A stretch of 64,000 bases of DNA from Cyclobacteriaceae bacterium (GTDB lineage Bacteria > Bacteroidota > Bacteroidia > Cytophagales > Cyclobacteriaceae). Both the position numbers and the translations under genes were made by a program. The stretch covers positions 174,287 through 238,286 of the forward strand of contig JANQOR010000014.1 in assembly GCA_028285685.1 (NCBI GenBank), given 5' to 3'. Below, piece after piece: positions 16,733 to 25,317 of the stretch (position 1 is the stretch's first letter; each line of letters opens with the position of its first letter). Below the pieces are notes generated by a model. The model was not told the origin of the DNA. It searched no databases and saw nothing but the letters and a program-made list of their open reading frames with translations.

Positions 16733-17986
16733 TCATGATTTAAGTAGGTACTTCACGAGGTTGCCGACCGACAGTCCTTGTACCAGGATTGAAAATACGA
16801 CCACCATGTAGGTTATGAAGAGAATTACTTCCCTATTTTGATTGATAGGAAGAGTCAAAGCCAGCGCAATGGAAATCCCACCTCTTAGTCCCGCCCAGGT
16901 CAAGATCATCAGTTCTCTTCCGGAACACAAATGATCTTGCCTTTGCAGCCGGTTGCCCGCTGAGGAAGCCAAATAGCGTGAAACAAGGACAATTACAATT
17001 GTCAAGGCACTCAGTAGCAGAAAACTAAATTTGAAATCCAAGACCAAAATTTCAATGCCGATCAAAACAAAAAGAATGGCATTAAGCACCTCGTCAATTA
17101 TTTTCCAAAAGGTATTCAGATTTAATTTCAGCGCCTCGGGAACATCCTGCTTTGAAAGTCGGTTTCCGATCATGATCCCAGCCTCGACAATGGCAAGAGC
17201 TCCGGACACACCTATGAGCTGAGCCAAGGCATATCCCGCCATGACAATGCCAAGCGTAATATGGACTTCAATGATTGGCTCGTCGCTGATCGCTTTCAAA
17301 AACCATATACCGATATACCCTAGCAGTAAGCCAAGTGCAATTCCTCCTCCGCCTTCGACAAGGAAATCTTTAGCAATAGTGAGCGCACTGACAGATTCGC
17401 CTCCATGGTGACTACCCTCCCCACCATTAGCAATTGTGAGTAGCGTTAGGAAAACAACGATTCCAACTCCATCATTAAATAAAGACTCTCCAATGATCTT
17501 TATCTCCAGCTTCTTACTGACATTCGCTTTTTGCAAAAGCCCCAATACGGCCACAGGATCTGTAGGTGAGATAAGAGCTCCGAATACCAAGCTCTGGATA
17601 TAACTTAATTCAATCCCTATCCAATTTGAGACATAAAATGTCATTGTTCCAACCAGGAAAGTGGAGATTAGTATCCCGATCGTTGCGAAGACGATCACGG
17701 GTCTCTTCTCCTCCAAGAGATTGTTGAGGTTAACATGAATGGCCCCAGCGAATAGCAAGAATCCGAGTAGGAAATCAAACAATATCGTTCTAAAATCTAT
17801 CTCTACAACTACGCTACAGACCTGATGAAACCAGTTGATATTAATGAGTTGAAGTCCGCCAAGAAAACCCGAGACAACAATGGAAAGGATCATTACTCCT
17901 ATTGTAGGAGGTAACTTGAGGACCTTGTGGTTGATAAAACTCAACAAGGCTGAAACTGCTACGATCAGGGAGAAAATGGCAAACAT
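16733..17986 (-). CDS. CPA1-family sodium (cation):proton antiporter
   Basis: The 417-residue membrane protein has about 12 helices and the CPA1 core motif GESLFNDGVGIVVF (about 165-180), where the Asn-Asp pair forms the ion site; the preceding ALISPTDPVAVLGLL is also typical. It exchanges Na+ (or another monovalent cation) for protons across the cytoplasmic membrane. There is no long regulatory C-terminal tail. It sits 3 bases after the Rieske-glutamate synthase gene and 33 bases before the Rieske-ThDP gene, so expression is probably shared and the transporter may support the acid/base balance or ion gradient of that pathway. Confidence 0.9.
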   Translation of the reverse strand: MFAIFSLIVAVSALLSFINHKVLKLPPTIGVMILSIVVSGFLGGLQLININWFHQVCSVVVEIDFRTILFDFLLGFLLFAGAIHVNLNNLLEEKRPVIVFATIGILISTFLVGTMTFYVSNWIGIELSYIQSLVFGALISPTDPVAVLGLLQKANVSKKLEIKIIGESLFNDGVGIVVFLTLLTIANGGEGSHHGGESVSALTIAKDFLVEGGGGIALGLLLGYIGIWFLKAISDEPIIEVHITLGIVMAGYALAQLIGVSGALAIVEAGIMIGNRLSKQDVPEALKLNLNTFWKIIDEVLNAILFVLIGIEILVLDFKFSFLLLSALTIVIVLVSRYLASSAGNRLQRQDHLCSGRELMILTWAGLRGGISIALALTLPINQNREVILFITYMVVVFSILVQGLSVGNLVKYLLKS

Positions 17987-17989
17987 CCC

Positions 17990-19603
17990 TTAACCTATTC
18001 CTGCGTAATTGATTCCTGTCAACCTATGTATATCAAAATCGAATGTTGACAGGTCGTCTTTATTGAACTTTGCAACATCATCGTACCCGCAGGATCTAGC
18101 TACAACCTTGATCAGATCCGTACTTGCGGTGAAGAAGTTTTTTAATTGATTTGCAGAATTCTGGATGATGAGTCGTGCACGTAGATGTTCTTTTTGAGTT
18201 GCAACACCGACTGGACAGTTGTTGGTGTGACATGCACGCATTCCCAGACAGCCAATCGCCTGCAACGCAGAATTGGAAACTGCGATCGCATCTGCCCCTA
18301 ACATCAAAGCCTTTGAGAAATCCTCAGCTATTCGAAGCCCACCGGTAATAACCAAAGAAACATCGTTAACTCCCTGATCATCCATGAACTTTCGCGCCCG
18401 TGCCAGTGCTGGGATTGTAGGAACATTGATATTGTCTCTCAAGATGGTTGGAGCAGCCCCAGTTCCCCCTCCTCTCCCATCAAGAATGATGTAGTCCACC
18501 CCTGATTCAAGTGCGAAGGCGATATCTTTTTCCACGTGGCTGGCGGCGATCTTAAATCCAACCGGAATCCCCCCTGACACTTTTCTCACCTCCTCCGCAA
18601 AATCTCTGAAATCAGCAGCGCCCTGGAAATCTGGAAAAGTTGCTGGGCTTATCGCAGTCTGTCCTTCTTTCAGTCCTCTAACCTCAGCAATTTCTCCGCG
18701 AACTTTATCACCAGGCAAATGACCTCCGGTTCCTGTTTTTGCCCCCTGGCCACCCTTGAAATGAAAGGCCTGAACTTTCTCAATTTTGTCCCAGCTAAAC
18801 CCAAATTGTGCTGAAGCCAGCTCATACAAATATTTGGAATTGTTGGCCTGCTCATCAGGCAGCATTCCTCCTTCTCCAGAGCAAATTCCCGTCCCCGCCA
18901 TCTCCGCGCCCTGTGCCAATGCTATCTTGGCTTCTCTCGAAAGTGCTCCAAAACTCATATCGGAAACAAACAGAGGTATGTCTAGTTCAAGTGGTCTCTT
19001 GGCTTTAGGTCCAATCACCACTTTGGTTGAAACTTTAGCTTCGTCAAGAAGTGGTTTCTTGTGAAGCTGAGCGGGTAAAAATTGAATGTCTTCCCACTTT
19101 GGTAACGTATGTCGATCCACACCCATTGCATTTGTGAACCCGTGATGTCCAAGTTTCGTGAGGCCATCCTTCGCCAACGTCGAAATATGCCTGGTGTATG
19201 GTTCTGTATTCTCAGGATGGGTATCAGCATAAAGCCCCTGATAAGCATCTCGATTGAAGGGTTGTGGATGGTCTTTTTGAAATGCTAGAATTTCGTCTCG
19301 ATTAACACAAACAAACCCACCGGAGATGATCTCGGTAAACTTCTCAAGCTTTTCACTATTGTTGTACGAACTTACACCGGTATCATAGCGATAATCCCAA
19401 TTGTGAAGTCCACAAACAATATCATCACCAATAATGGTCGCATCAGACATTAACGCTCCTCTGTGCTGGCACCTCCCATATAATACCGAAACACTGTCAC
19501 CATACTTGACAATTACCAAGTCCGTTTGTTCCGCCAAAGCATAGGTCGGAGTTTTTTCTTCCAGTTCTTCAAGCTTAATAAGCTTTATTAAATCATTCGA
19601 CAT
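17990..19603 (-). CDS. Rieske-FMN glutamate synthase-type oxidoreductase fusion
   Basis: The 537-residue protein has an N-terminal Rieske domain (about 5-108; C45-x-H47 and C64-x2-H67) and a C-terminal FMN-binding glutamate synthase domain (GltS/archaeal type, about 185-500). The second part shows SDMSFGALS, CSGEGGMLPDE, KGGQGAKTGTGGHLPG and the 3Fe-4S-type cysteines C452, C458 and C463 in the family spacing. There is no glutaminase domain, so it need not make glutamate. Electrons could pass between FMN, the 3Fe-4S cluster and the Rieske centre. It heads the operon with the antiporter and the Rieske-ThDP gene. Confidence 0.9.
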   Translation of the reverse strand: MSNDLIKLIKLEELEEKTPTYALAEQTDLVIVKYGDSVSVLYGRCQHRGALMSDATIIGDDIVCGLHNWDYRYDTGVSSYNNSEKLEKFTEIISGGFVCVNRDEILAFQKDHPQPFNRDAYQGLYADTHPENTEPYTRHISTLAKDGLTKLGHHGFTNAMGVDRHTLPKWEDIQFLPAQLHKKPLLDEAKVSTKVVIGPKAKRPLELDIPLFVSDMSFGALSREAKIALAQGAEMAGTGICSGEGGMLPDEQANNSKYLYELASAQFGFSWDKIEKVQAFHFKGGQGAKTGTGGHLPGDKVRGEIAEVRGLKEGQTAISPATFPDFQGAADFRDFAEEVRKVSGGIPVGFKIAASHVEKDIAFALESGVDYIILDGRGGGTGAAPTILRDNINVPTIPALARARKFMDDQGVNDVSLVITGGLRIAEDFSKALMLGADAIAVSNSALQAIGCLGMRACHTNNCPVGVATQKEHLRARLIIQNSANQLKNFFTASTDLIKVVARSCGYDDVAKFNKDDLSTFDFDIHRLTGINYAGIG

Positions 19604-19661
19604 AGGTAAGATTAGGTTAATGAGTTAAAATCTCAGCATCCATAGTTGATCGACTAGTGAT

Positions 19662-19669
19662 CAAATGTA
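19662..19669 (-). promoter_or_regulatory. Candidate -7 promoter element for the Rieske operon
   Basis: On the minus strand the sequence reads TACATTTG, an exact match to the Bacteroidota -7 element TAnnTTTG, 59 bases before the start codon of the Rieske-glutamate synthase gene. No convincing -33 TTTG is seen at the expected spacing. Confidence 0.4.
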
Positions 19670-19759
19670 CTATTCACATCAAGTTAATGAATGTATTGCA
19701 GATTACATTCCCTAAGTAAAAGTCGTGGCTTAGCCAATCGAATTGCCATTCTGCGCATT

Positions 19760-19778
19760 ATCAAACCTCCGGTTTGAT
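19760..19778. promoter_or_regulatory. Perfect inverted repeat, possible operator
   Basis: The arms ATCAAACC and GGTTTGAT (19760-19767, 19771-19778) are exact with a 3-base centre. There is no U-run, so it is not a terminator. It lies between divergent operons and could bind a dimeric regulator of either. Confidence 0.5.
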
Positions 19779-19835
19779 CATAATCTATTTATGATTATTT
19801 TAGAAACGATTTAACCAGCCTCGAAAAACTTACTC

Positions 19836-19863
19836 ACTTCAATTAATTGAAAAAAATTGAAGT
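19836..19863. promoter_or_regulatory. Nested palindromes, possible operator
   Basis: The 9-base arms ACTTCAATT and AATTGAAGT (19836-19844, 19855-19863) are exact, and the left arm is itself part of a perfect 14-base palindrome TTCAATTAATTGAA (19838-19851). The same AATTGAA half-site therefore occurs three times. This suggests a binding site for a dimeric regulator upstream of the FIST gene. Confidence 0.45.
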
Positions 19864-20004
19864 AAATGACGACCGCTATACAACCAGAAGGGAATTCTCA
19901 TTCCCCGATGGATTCCCGACGAGCGATCCAAAAATGTGACGAAATATCAAACAACTGCCATTCTTGAAGATTGTAAAATCTAACCTAACCTAAACAGTAT
20001 TGAC

Positions 20005-21153
20005 ATGGACATAGAACAAAAACAGTGGGATGAACAAAATAACTGGACCGAAATATCAAACACCAACTTATCTCAGAATGCCCAATTGGTACTAGCTTTT
20101 GGCTGCAAAGAAGCTTTGCAAAATGAGCAGAGGTTTGATGAAATTCGGGGGTTTTATCCAAACGCAAATATTGTAGTGTGTTCGACCGCCGGCGAGATCC
20201 TGGACAACAAGATCGCAGACGGTTCCATCAATACCACAGCCATATCCTTTAACTCAACCGATACCAAAGTCAATCAGGTTAGTATTTCCAGTTCCGAGGA
20301 TACATTCCAGGCTGGAATCGACTTGATAAATGGGCTTAAAAGAGACGATTTGGTCTACACTCTTGTGATTTCGGACGGTCATATTGCGAACGGCTCTGAA
20401 TTGACTAGAGCGCTTGGGCAAAGTGTACATCAGGACATTGCTATCACGGGAGGGTTGGCAGGAGATGGACCAAATTTTCAATCGACGTTGGTTGGGTTAA
20501 ACGAAACACCAAGTGAAGGAAAAATAGTGGGTATTGGCTTTTATGGCAACAAACTTAAGGTAGGTCATGCAGCAAAGGGTGGTTGGGATGCTTTCGGACC
20601 GGAAAGGTTAGTAACCAAGGCCTCGCACAACGTTCTTTATGAACTTGACGGTAAATCGGCGCTTGAACTATATAAAACATACTTAGGCGAACTCGCAAAA
20701 GATTTACCTGGTTCAGCCTTATTGTTTCCTTTAGGGTTGAAGTTAGAGGAATCGGCGACTCCATTGGTGAGGACCATTCTTGGTGTTGACGAAGAGGCTG
20801 GAAGTATGACATTCGCTGGTGATATTCCCGAGGGTTCAACAGTGCGCATGATGAGATCCAATTTCGACCGAATAATCGATGGAGCCTCTAAAGCAGCGGA
20901 CACTGCAATTTCTGATTTTGGATCGTTTGAACCAGATCTCGCTGTAATTATCAGCTGTGCGGGAAGAAAGTTTGCCTTGCAAGATAGGGTTGAGGAAGAA
21001 GTAGAAAAGGTACGTGATGTGCTTGGCGAAAAAACGGTCATCTCCGGATTTTATTCTTATGGTGAAATATCTCCTGTTGTAAAATCGACAAAATGTGAAC
21101 TTCACAACCAGACGATGACCATAACTACTTTAAAAGAGGTAGTTGATGAGTAA
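20005..21153 (+). CDS. FIST-domain sensory protein
   Basis: The 382-residue soluble protein fits the FIST_N plus FIST_C architecture. The N-terminal half has the family pattern with VLAFGCKEAL and CSTAGEI (about 32-60) and GGLAGDG (about 150), and the C-terminal half ends with FYSYGEISP (about 352-360) near the end, a hallmark of FIST_C. FIST proteins are thought to bind small ligands such as amino acids and to feed signal-transduction chains; the ligand here is unknown. Its stop overlaps the start of the histidine kinase gene by 8 bases, so the kinase is its likely partner. Confidence 0.88.
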   Translation: MDIEQKQWDEQNNWTEISNTNLSQNAQLVLAFGCKEALQNEQRFDEIRGFYPNANIVVCSTAGEILDNKIADGSINTTAISFNSTDTKVNQVSISSSEDTFQAGIDLINGLKRDDLVYTLVISDGHIANGSELTRALGQSVHQDIAITGGLAGDGPNFQSTLVGLNETPSEGKIVGIGFYGNKLKVGHAAKGGWDAFGPERLVTKASHNVLYELDGKSALELYKTYLGELAKDLPGSALLFPLGLKLEESATPLVRTILGVDEEAGSMTFAGDIPEGSTVRMMRSNFDRIIDGASKAADTAISDFGSFEPDLAVIISCAGRKFALQDRVEEEVEKVRDVLGEKTVISGFYSYGEISPVVKSTKCELHNQTMTITTLKEVVDE

Positions 21154-22048
21154 AAGAAACAACCACCTTCAACGTCAAATCTGGAAATATTATGGAGACA
21201 AACCTTTTCCGAAGGAGCTGGAAAAACTCATACAGTCCGTAAGTGACTCGTACGATAACTACGAAAAAGAACACAAGCTGCTAAACCGGATCATGGATCT
21301 AAGCTCTCAGGAGCTGTTTGATGCCAATGCCGAATTGAGAAAAAGAAATGACGAACTTGATCGATTTGTATATAGTACCTCACATGATTTAAGAGCCCCT
21401 TTGACATCAATCCTTGGCTTACTTCAACTTATAGAGCTCTCCAAGGACAGTGAAGATATCGATAAATACCTTGGTCAAATAAGGACCACCACCCTGCAAC
21501 TCGACAATTTCATACAAGATATTGTCAACTATACTCACAACAAGAAACTGGACATCACCTACGGCGAAATAGATTTCAAGAAACTGATTGAAGATTGCCT
21601 AGACAAACTCAATTTCATGTCTAATTCAGAATCGATTGAAAAAGTAATTGAGATTGATGGTCCTGTCGCATTCCATAGTGACATTCAGCGGCTTAATACC
21701 CTTATTTCCAATCTCATTTCCAATTCCATCAAGTATTGTAAACCCGATTCGAAAGACTCATTCCTAAAGGTCAGGGTCACGATCAGCCCAAAAGAAGCAG
21801 TGATTACGATTGAGGACAATGGGATAGGGATTGACAAAGTGCATATCGACAAAATCTATGACATGTTCTACCGTGCCTCTGCAAAATCAAAAGGTAGCGG
21901 CATTGGACTCTACATCGTCAAGGAAATTGTAGAGAAACTGAAGGGTTCAATTTCTATGAGTTCCGAGTTGAATATGGGTACGACTTTTACCCTTGTGTTA
22001 CCTAATCAGGGTCAGTTTAAGACCGCAGGCAAGCAGCAGGAAAAATAA
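21146..22048 (+). CDS. Cytoplasmic sensor histidine kinase paired with FIST protein
   Basis: The 300-residue kinase has no membrane segment. An N-terminal helical region (about 20-72, likely coiled coil) leads into HisKA with the phospho-accepting H80 in STSHDLRAPL. HATPase_c follows, with the N box NLISNSIKYC, DNGIGID and GSGIGLYIVKEI. I prefer ATG 21146 over the TTG at 21143. Its start lies inside the end of the FIST gene, which suggests that FIST supplies the sensing function that this kinase lacks. The receiver protein downstream is a likely phosphate acceptor. Confidence 0.92.
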   Translation: MSKRNNHLQRQIWKYYGDKPFPKELEKLIQSVSDSYDNYEKEHKLLNRIMDLSSQELFDANAELRKRNDELDRFVYSTSHDLRAPLTSILGLLQLIELSKDSEDIDKYLGQIRTTTLQLDNFIQDIVNYTHNKKLDITYGEIDFKKLIEDCLDKLNFMSNSESIEKVIEIDGPVAFHSDIQRLNTLISNLISNSIKYCKPDSKDSFLKVRVTISPKEAVITIEDNGIGIDKVHIDKIYDMFYRASAKSKGSGIGLYIVKEIVEKLKGSISMSSELNMGTTFTLVLPNQGQFKTAGKQQEK

Positions 22049-22124
22049 ACCCAAAAAGTTAATAACAATAAGGTAAAATCATTTTTCACATGATAGATTT
22101 GAGGACCAGATATAACTTGCTATT

Positions 22125-22529
22125 GTGAACAAACTTCAAAAGGTATTACTTGTGGATGATGATGATATTGTGAATTCCATCAACAAAGTAATTATCAAAC
22201 ATGCAAAGTTCGCAGATGAGATCATCTCTGAGACAATAGCTTCAAATGCCATTGATTACATCAAAATTCAAAAAGAGGAGGGTTCTCTACCTGAACTTAT
22301 TTTTCTCGATATCAACATGCCTGAAATGGACGGATGGGATTTTGTGGATGAGTATGTCAAACTTGGTTTGGAGGAAAGTGGCCCCAGGATCATCATGTTG
22401 ACATCATCGATCAATCCGAGAGACGAAAATAGAGCCTCCCTAATTGATGAAATCACGGATTTCATGTCTAAGCCTCTCTCGCCGGAAATCCTCGATAAGA
22501 TCTACCTTGATCATTTCGGCTCTAATTGA
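22125..22529 (+). CDS. Receiver-only response regulator (CheY-like)
   Basis: The 134-residue protein is a lone receiver domain. It shows the acidic cluster DDDD at 11-14, the phospho-acceptor D62 in IFLDINMPEMDG, the LTSS switch residue region (about 97) and the conserved lysine in MSKPLS (about 114). There is no output domain, so it acts by protein contact or as a phosphorelay step, as is common for this clade of Bacteroidota receivers. Start is GTG at 22125. Its 3' end overlaps the convergent HAMP kinase gene by 8 bases. Confidence 0.92.
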   Translation: MNKLQKVLLVDDDDIVNSINKVIIKHAKFADEIISETIASNAIDYIKIQKEEGSLPELIFLDINMPEMDGWDFVDEYVKLGLEESGPRIIMLTSSINPRDENRASLIDEITDFMSKPLSPEILDKIYLDHFGSN

Positions 22530-24036
22530 GTTGAAGGGTAAACTTAGCCCCTTTCTTTGGAGCACTTTCAACCTTTAAAGTCCCTTTATGGTAAGTCAGG
22601 ATTGTGTTGATGATGTGCATACCAAGTCCGGTTCCCTCGGTGTGAGTGTGCAACCTGACAAACGGTTTTATCATTTCCTCGCCATGCTTAATGGAGTCAA
22701 AGCCCAAGCCGTTGTCTCGAACAAAAAGAATTGTACGGCCGTTGGCTGTTGTCGACTTAATATCGATTAACAGGTCCTTGTCCGGATCTCTGTACTTTAT
22801 TGCGTTTGACAAAAGGTTCTGAAGAATCGTTCGCAAGTGTTCCCGAGGATAGAACAAGGTTGGACAGGCACTGAAATCCTTCCTTATTTTGGCATTTGAG
22901 TCCTTGATCTGGACCACCAGATTCCCTACCGCATCTTTTAAAACAGAATCGAATTGAAGATTTTCTTTTTTCGTTCCCAGCTGCTCTCTTATTTTGTTGA
23001 ACTCGATCAGCGCATTGACTGTTGTTTCGAGTTTTACCGCCGAACGCCTGGCATTATTCAGAACGGTATCATAGTGAGAGCTGCTTATTTTATCTCGGTC
23101 CAACATCCCTAGCAGGGATTTCATGTTTTTGATCGGGGCCTTAAGATCATGGGCTGTTCTATAAGAGAAGTTTATGAACTTATCTATGTCGCTTTGTGCC
23201 TTTTGCAGCTTATCGGCCATGGTATTAAAGGATTCTACTATGTCCTCTGTGATGCTATTTGAGCGGAGTTTTATTTTTTTATCAAACTGACCTGCTCCGA
23301 GTTTTTCGGCTCCATCCCTTATATCTTCGAGCGGTCTCCAAATCCTATAGCTGAACGTATACACAGCGATTAGCGCAAAAATGACGAAGATTAATGTCAG
23401 TGTAGCCACCAATTCCATCGAGATCACCTCTTCGCGCTCTACTTCCTTCATTAGGTTCTCTGTGAAGATCTCGTGACGCATCAGTACTCCTTCGATCTGC
23501 TTGTTGAATTGGTCCTCATCGACCTCAACCTTATCAGCCAATATGAGTGCCTCTTCATTCCTACCTTCTTCAAGCAGATCCAACACCACAAAAGCGGCAT
23601 TTTCATAGCTTGTATGGTCGACCTCCAGCTTCTTCACATATAGCAGTAAAACCCTCAAGCTACTCTTCTGAGATTCCTGTTTTGTGAGATTGAACGCGTT
23701 CGATACTTGTTCCTCAGCGGCAATCAAGTCTTCATCAACCACTTTAGCCAGATACCTAAAGGTACTATCAGCTATGCGGAAATTTTGTTCATTTAAGGAG
23801 GTCTGGTTCTTGTCATTTGCGTATCGAACGGCTCTTTCGAAATTTATCGATTGTTCAAGCTGGTTCGTTTCAATCCTAGTCAATGTTTCGATTAGTGGTA
23901 AATCGATTTCAGCAACATCCTCCACATCCTTATGTGTCGTTATAATTCTTAGAAGTGCGATCGCACCCAAGATCAAGATCAACGAAATGATCAGCGCACT
24001 TCTTCGAAGGATGGTATCTCTTACTCTGTTTTTCAT
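22522..24036 (-). CDS. Transmembrane HAMP sensor histidine kinase
   Basis: The 504 residues run as TM1 (about 13-31), an external helical sensor region (about 33-205, like a four-helix-bundle chemoreceptor sensor), TM2 (about 207-230), HAMP (about 231-283), HisKA with H296 in YRTAHDLKAP, and HATPase_c with VRDNGLGFDS and GTGLGMHIIN. It senses an external signal and autophosphorylates in the cytoplasm. The gene follows the GAF-DHp gene by 22 bases on the same strand and converges on the receiver-only gene, so the four signalling genes may work together. Confidence 0.92.
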   Translation of the reverse strand: MKNRVRDTILRRSALIISLILILGAIALLRIITTHKDVEDVAEIDLPLIETLTRIETNQLEQSINFERAVRYANDKNQTSLNEQNFRIADSTFRYLAKVVDEDLIAAEEQVSNAFNLTKQESQKSSLRVLLLYVKKLEVDHTSYENAAFVVLDLLEEGRNEEALILADKVEVDEDQFNKQIEGVLMRHEIFTENLMKEVEREEVISMELVATLTLIFVIFALIAVYTFSYRIWRPLEDIRDGAEKLGAGQFDKKIKLRSNSITEDIVESFNTMADKLQKAQSDIDKFINFSYRTAHDLKAPIKNMKSLLGMLDRDKISSSHYDTVLNNARRSAVKLETTVNALIEFNKIREQLGTKKENLQFDSVLKDAVGNLVVQIKDSNAKIRKDFSACPTLFYPREHLRTILQNLLSNAIKYRDPDKDLLIDIKSTTANGRTILFVRDNGLGFDSIKHGEEMIKPFVRLHTHTEGTGLGMHIINTILTYHKGTLKVESAPKKGAKFTLQLN

Positions 24037-24058
24037 TTAGTGAATCAGGTCCTGCAAA

Positions 24059-24847
24059 TTAGTCTAATTCTATCTTCGCAGACATCACCCGAATTGTCTC
24101 GTCCAGGTTCATCGTTTCAATTTTCAGCTGCGTAAGCAAATTCTCGTAGTTGTTTCGATCTTCCCAGTTGGCTTTTACAAGATCAACCAGGGCCAAAATA
24201 GTGGTTATTGGGTGCCTAATATTATGAGAGGCGTAAAAGGCGTGATCGGTCAATTTCTTCCGCATTTCCTCTTTCTCTTTATCCACAAACTCCGATAGAT
24301 CACCATCCGACATCTTTTCCGGGTGATATTTTGCAAGCCACTGTTTCGAGTTGTAAGACTGGATTATATAGGAAAGAGCAATGTGCAAATGAATGATTTC
24401 ACTATCCACCCATTTCCTCTTCTTCCCCGCTTGCTCAACCAAAATGAAACCGAAAAGCACACCGTTATACCAAACTTGATGCCCCATTGTAGAGCTTATG
24501 TTGTTTGGTATGAGGTAATCTTCCATCATTTCAGATAGCCTGGGATCCTTCGCAACATTGGTAGCCGTAATTGACTGGTTTGTAATTAGATGGTTATAGT
24601 ACTTTGGGAATTCTTTTTGCCAAATAGCATTTTCCTTGCTAAAGGAATCCAGGTTAAAATCATAGAGCTGCATGTTTTCGAATGCCTCCTTGTATGGCTT
24701 ATACTGCCAAAAGGAGGTGCGACTCACTTCTAGTTCTCTTGCCAATACAACGAGCACTTCGCGAACAAAGTCCTCAAACCTTCCTTTGATCAGAGCCTCC
24801 GATTCCGATAGCTCCAAGAACGTCTTGTATGTGGTAGTGTTCTGCAT
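24059..24847 (-). CDS. GAF-domain protein with kinase dimerisation domain but no ATPase domain
   Basis: The 262-residue protein has a GAF domain (about 20-165) and then a HisKA-like helical hairpin (about 190-262) with H208 in SHNIRHPITT. It stops there: the HATPase_c catalytic domain is absent and no frameshift remnant is seen downstream, because the HAMP kinase gene follows in a different arrangement with its own start. It could act as a phosphotransfer or dimerisation partner for the neighbouring kinases. It may instead be a decayed kinase. The gene starts the minus-strand pair with the HAMP kinase. Confidence 0.8.
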   Translation of the reverse strand: MQNTTTYKTFLELSESEALIKGRFEDFVREVLVVLARELEVSRTSFWQYKPYKEAFENMQLYDFNLDSFSKENAIWQKEFPKYYNHLITNQSITATNVAKDPRLSEMMEDYLIPNNISSTMGHQVWYNGVLFGFILVEQAGKKRKWVDSEIIHLHIALSYIIQSYNSKQWLAKYHPEKMSDGDLSEFVDKEKEEMRKKLTDHAFYASHNIRHPITTILALVDLVKANWEDRNNYENLLTQLKIETMNLDETIRVMSAKIELD

Positions 24848-24896
24848 TCAATCAGGCGGCCAAAAAAATAAGATAGCTGGTGACGTAAGTTAATTG

Positions 24897-25316
24897 TTAG
24901 TTTGCAAAGATCTGCTGGTCATCTTTAAACGCTTTAAATTCCAGCGAATTGCCTGACGGATCACGAAAAAACATGGTAGCCTGTTCTCCCAGCTGGCCTT
25001 TGAACCGAATGTAGGGCTCGATAATAAACTCAATGTTTCGTGCTTTCAAACGTTCGGCCAACTCTTCCCAGGCATCCCAATCCAGTACCACTCCAAAATG
25101 AGGAATAGGTACATTCTTTCCATCTACAGGGTTTGTCTGACCCGCGCCTTCACTCTCAAGCAGGTGAATAACAAATTGATGTCCATAAAAATTGAAATCA
25201 ACCCAGTGATTAGATGAACGGCCTTCTTCAAATCCCAAGGTATCTCGGTAAAAGGACCTGGTCTCTTCCAGATCCTTTACTGGCATTGCCAAATGAAAGG
25301 GTCTTAATTTTTCCAT
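24897..25316 (-). CDS. VOC-family (glyoxalase-like) metalloprotein
   Basis: The 139-residue protein has the vicinal-oxygen-chelate pattern: [19 protein letters not shown] near the N-terminus with the metal-type His, and [14 protein letters not shown] near the C-terminus with the metal-type Glu. Family members include glyoxalases, dioxygenases and resistance proteins; the exact reaction is unknown. I chose the ATG at 25316 (MEKLRPFHL), one base after the stop of pruA, over an ATG at 25358 inside pruA. The tight spacing implies translational coupling with pruA. Confidence 0.85.
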   Translation of the reverse strand: MEKLRPFHLAMPVKDLEETRSFYRDTLGFEEGRSSNHWVDFNFYGHQFVIHLLESEGAGQTNPVDGKNVPIPHFGVVLDWDAWEELAERLKARNIEFIIEPYIRFKGQLGEQATMFFRDPSGNSLEFKAFKDDQQIFAN

Positions 25317-25317
25317 G

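Larger units (their letters stand above)
19604..20004. other. Divergent 401-base regulatory region
   Basis: This is the longest gene-free stretch after the moeA array. It separates the Rieske operon (minus) from the FIST signalling cluster (plus). It holds a minus-strand TACATTTG element at 19662-19669, a GGTTTGAT hairpin-type palindrome at 19760-19778, a partly overlapping ATCATAA/TTATGAT pair just after it, and a nested palindrome at 19836-19863. No open frame with coding character was seen. Confidence 0.6.

Noticed and set aside
14750-19603. Ring-hydroxylating dioxygenase components because of Rieske motifs
   Set aside because: The rest of each protein is a complete ThDP or FMN glutamate synthase enzyme, without the mononuclear iron domain.
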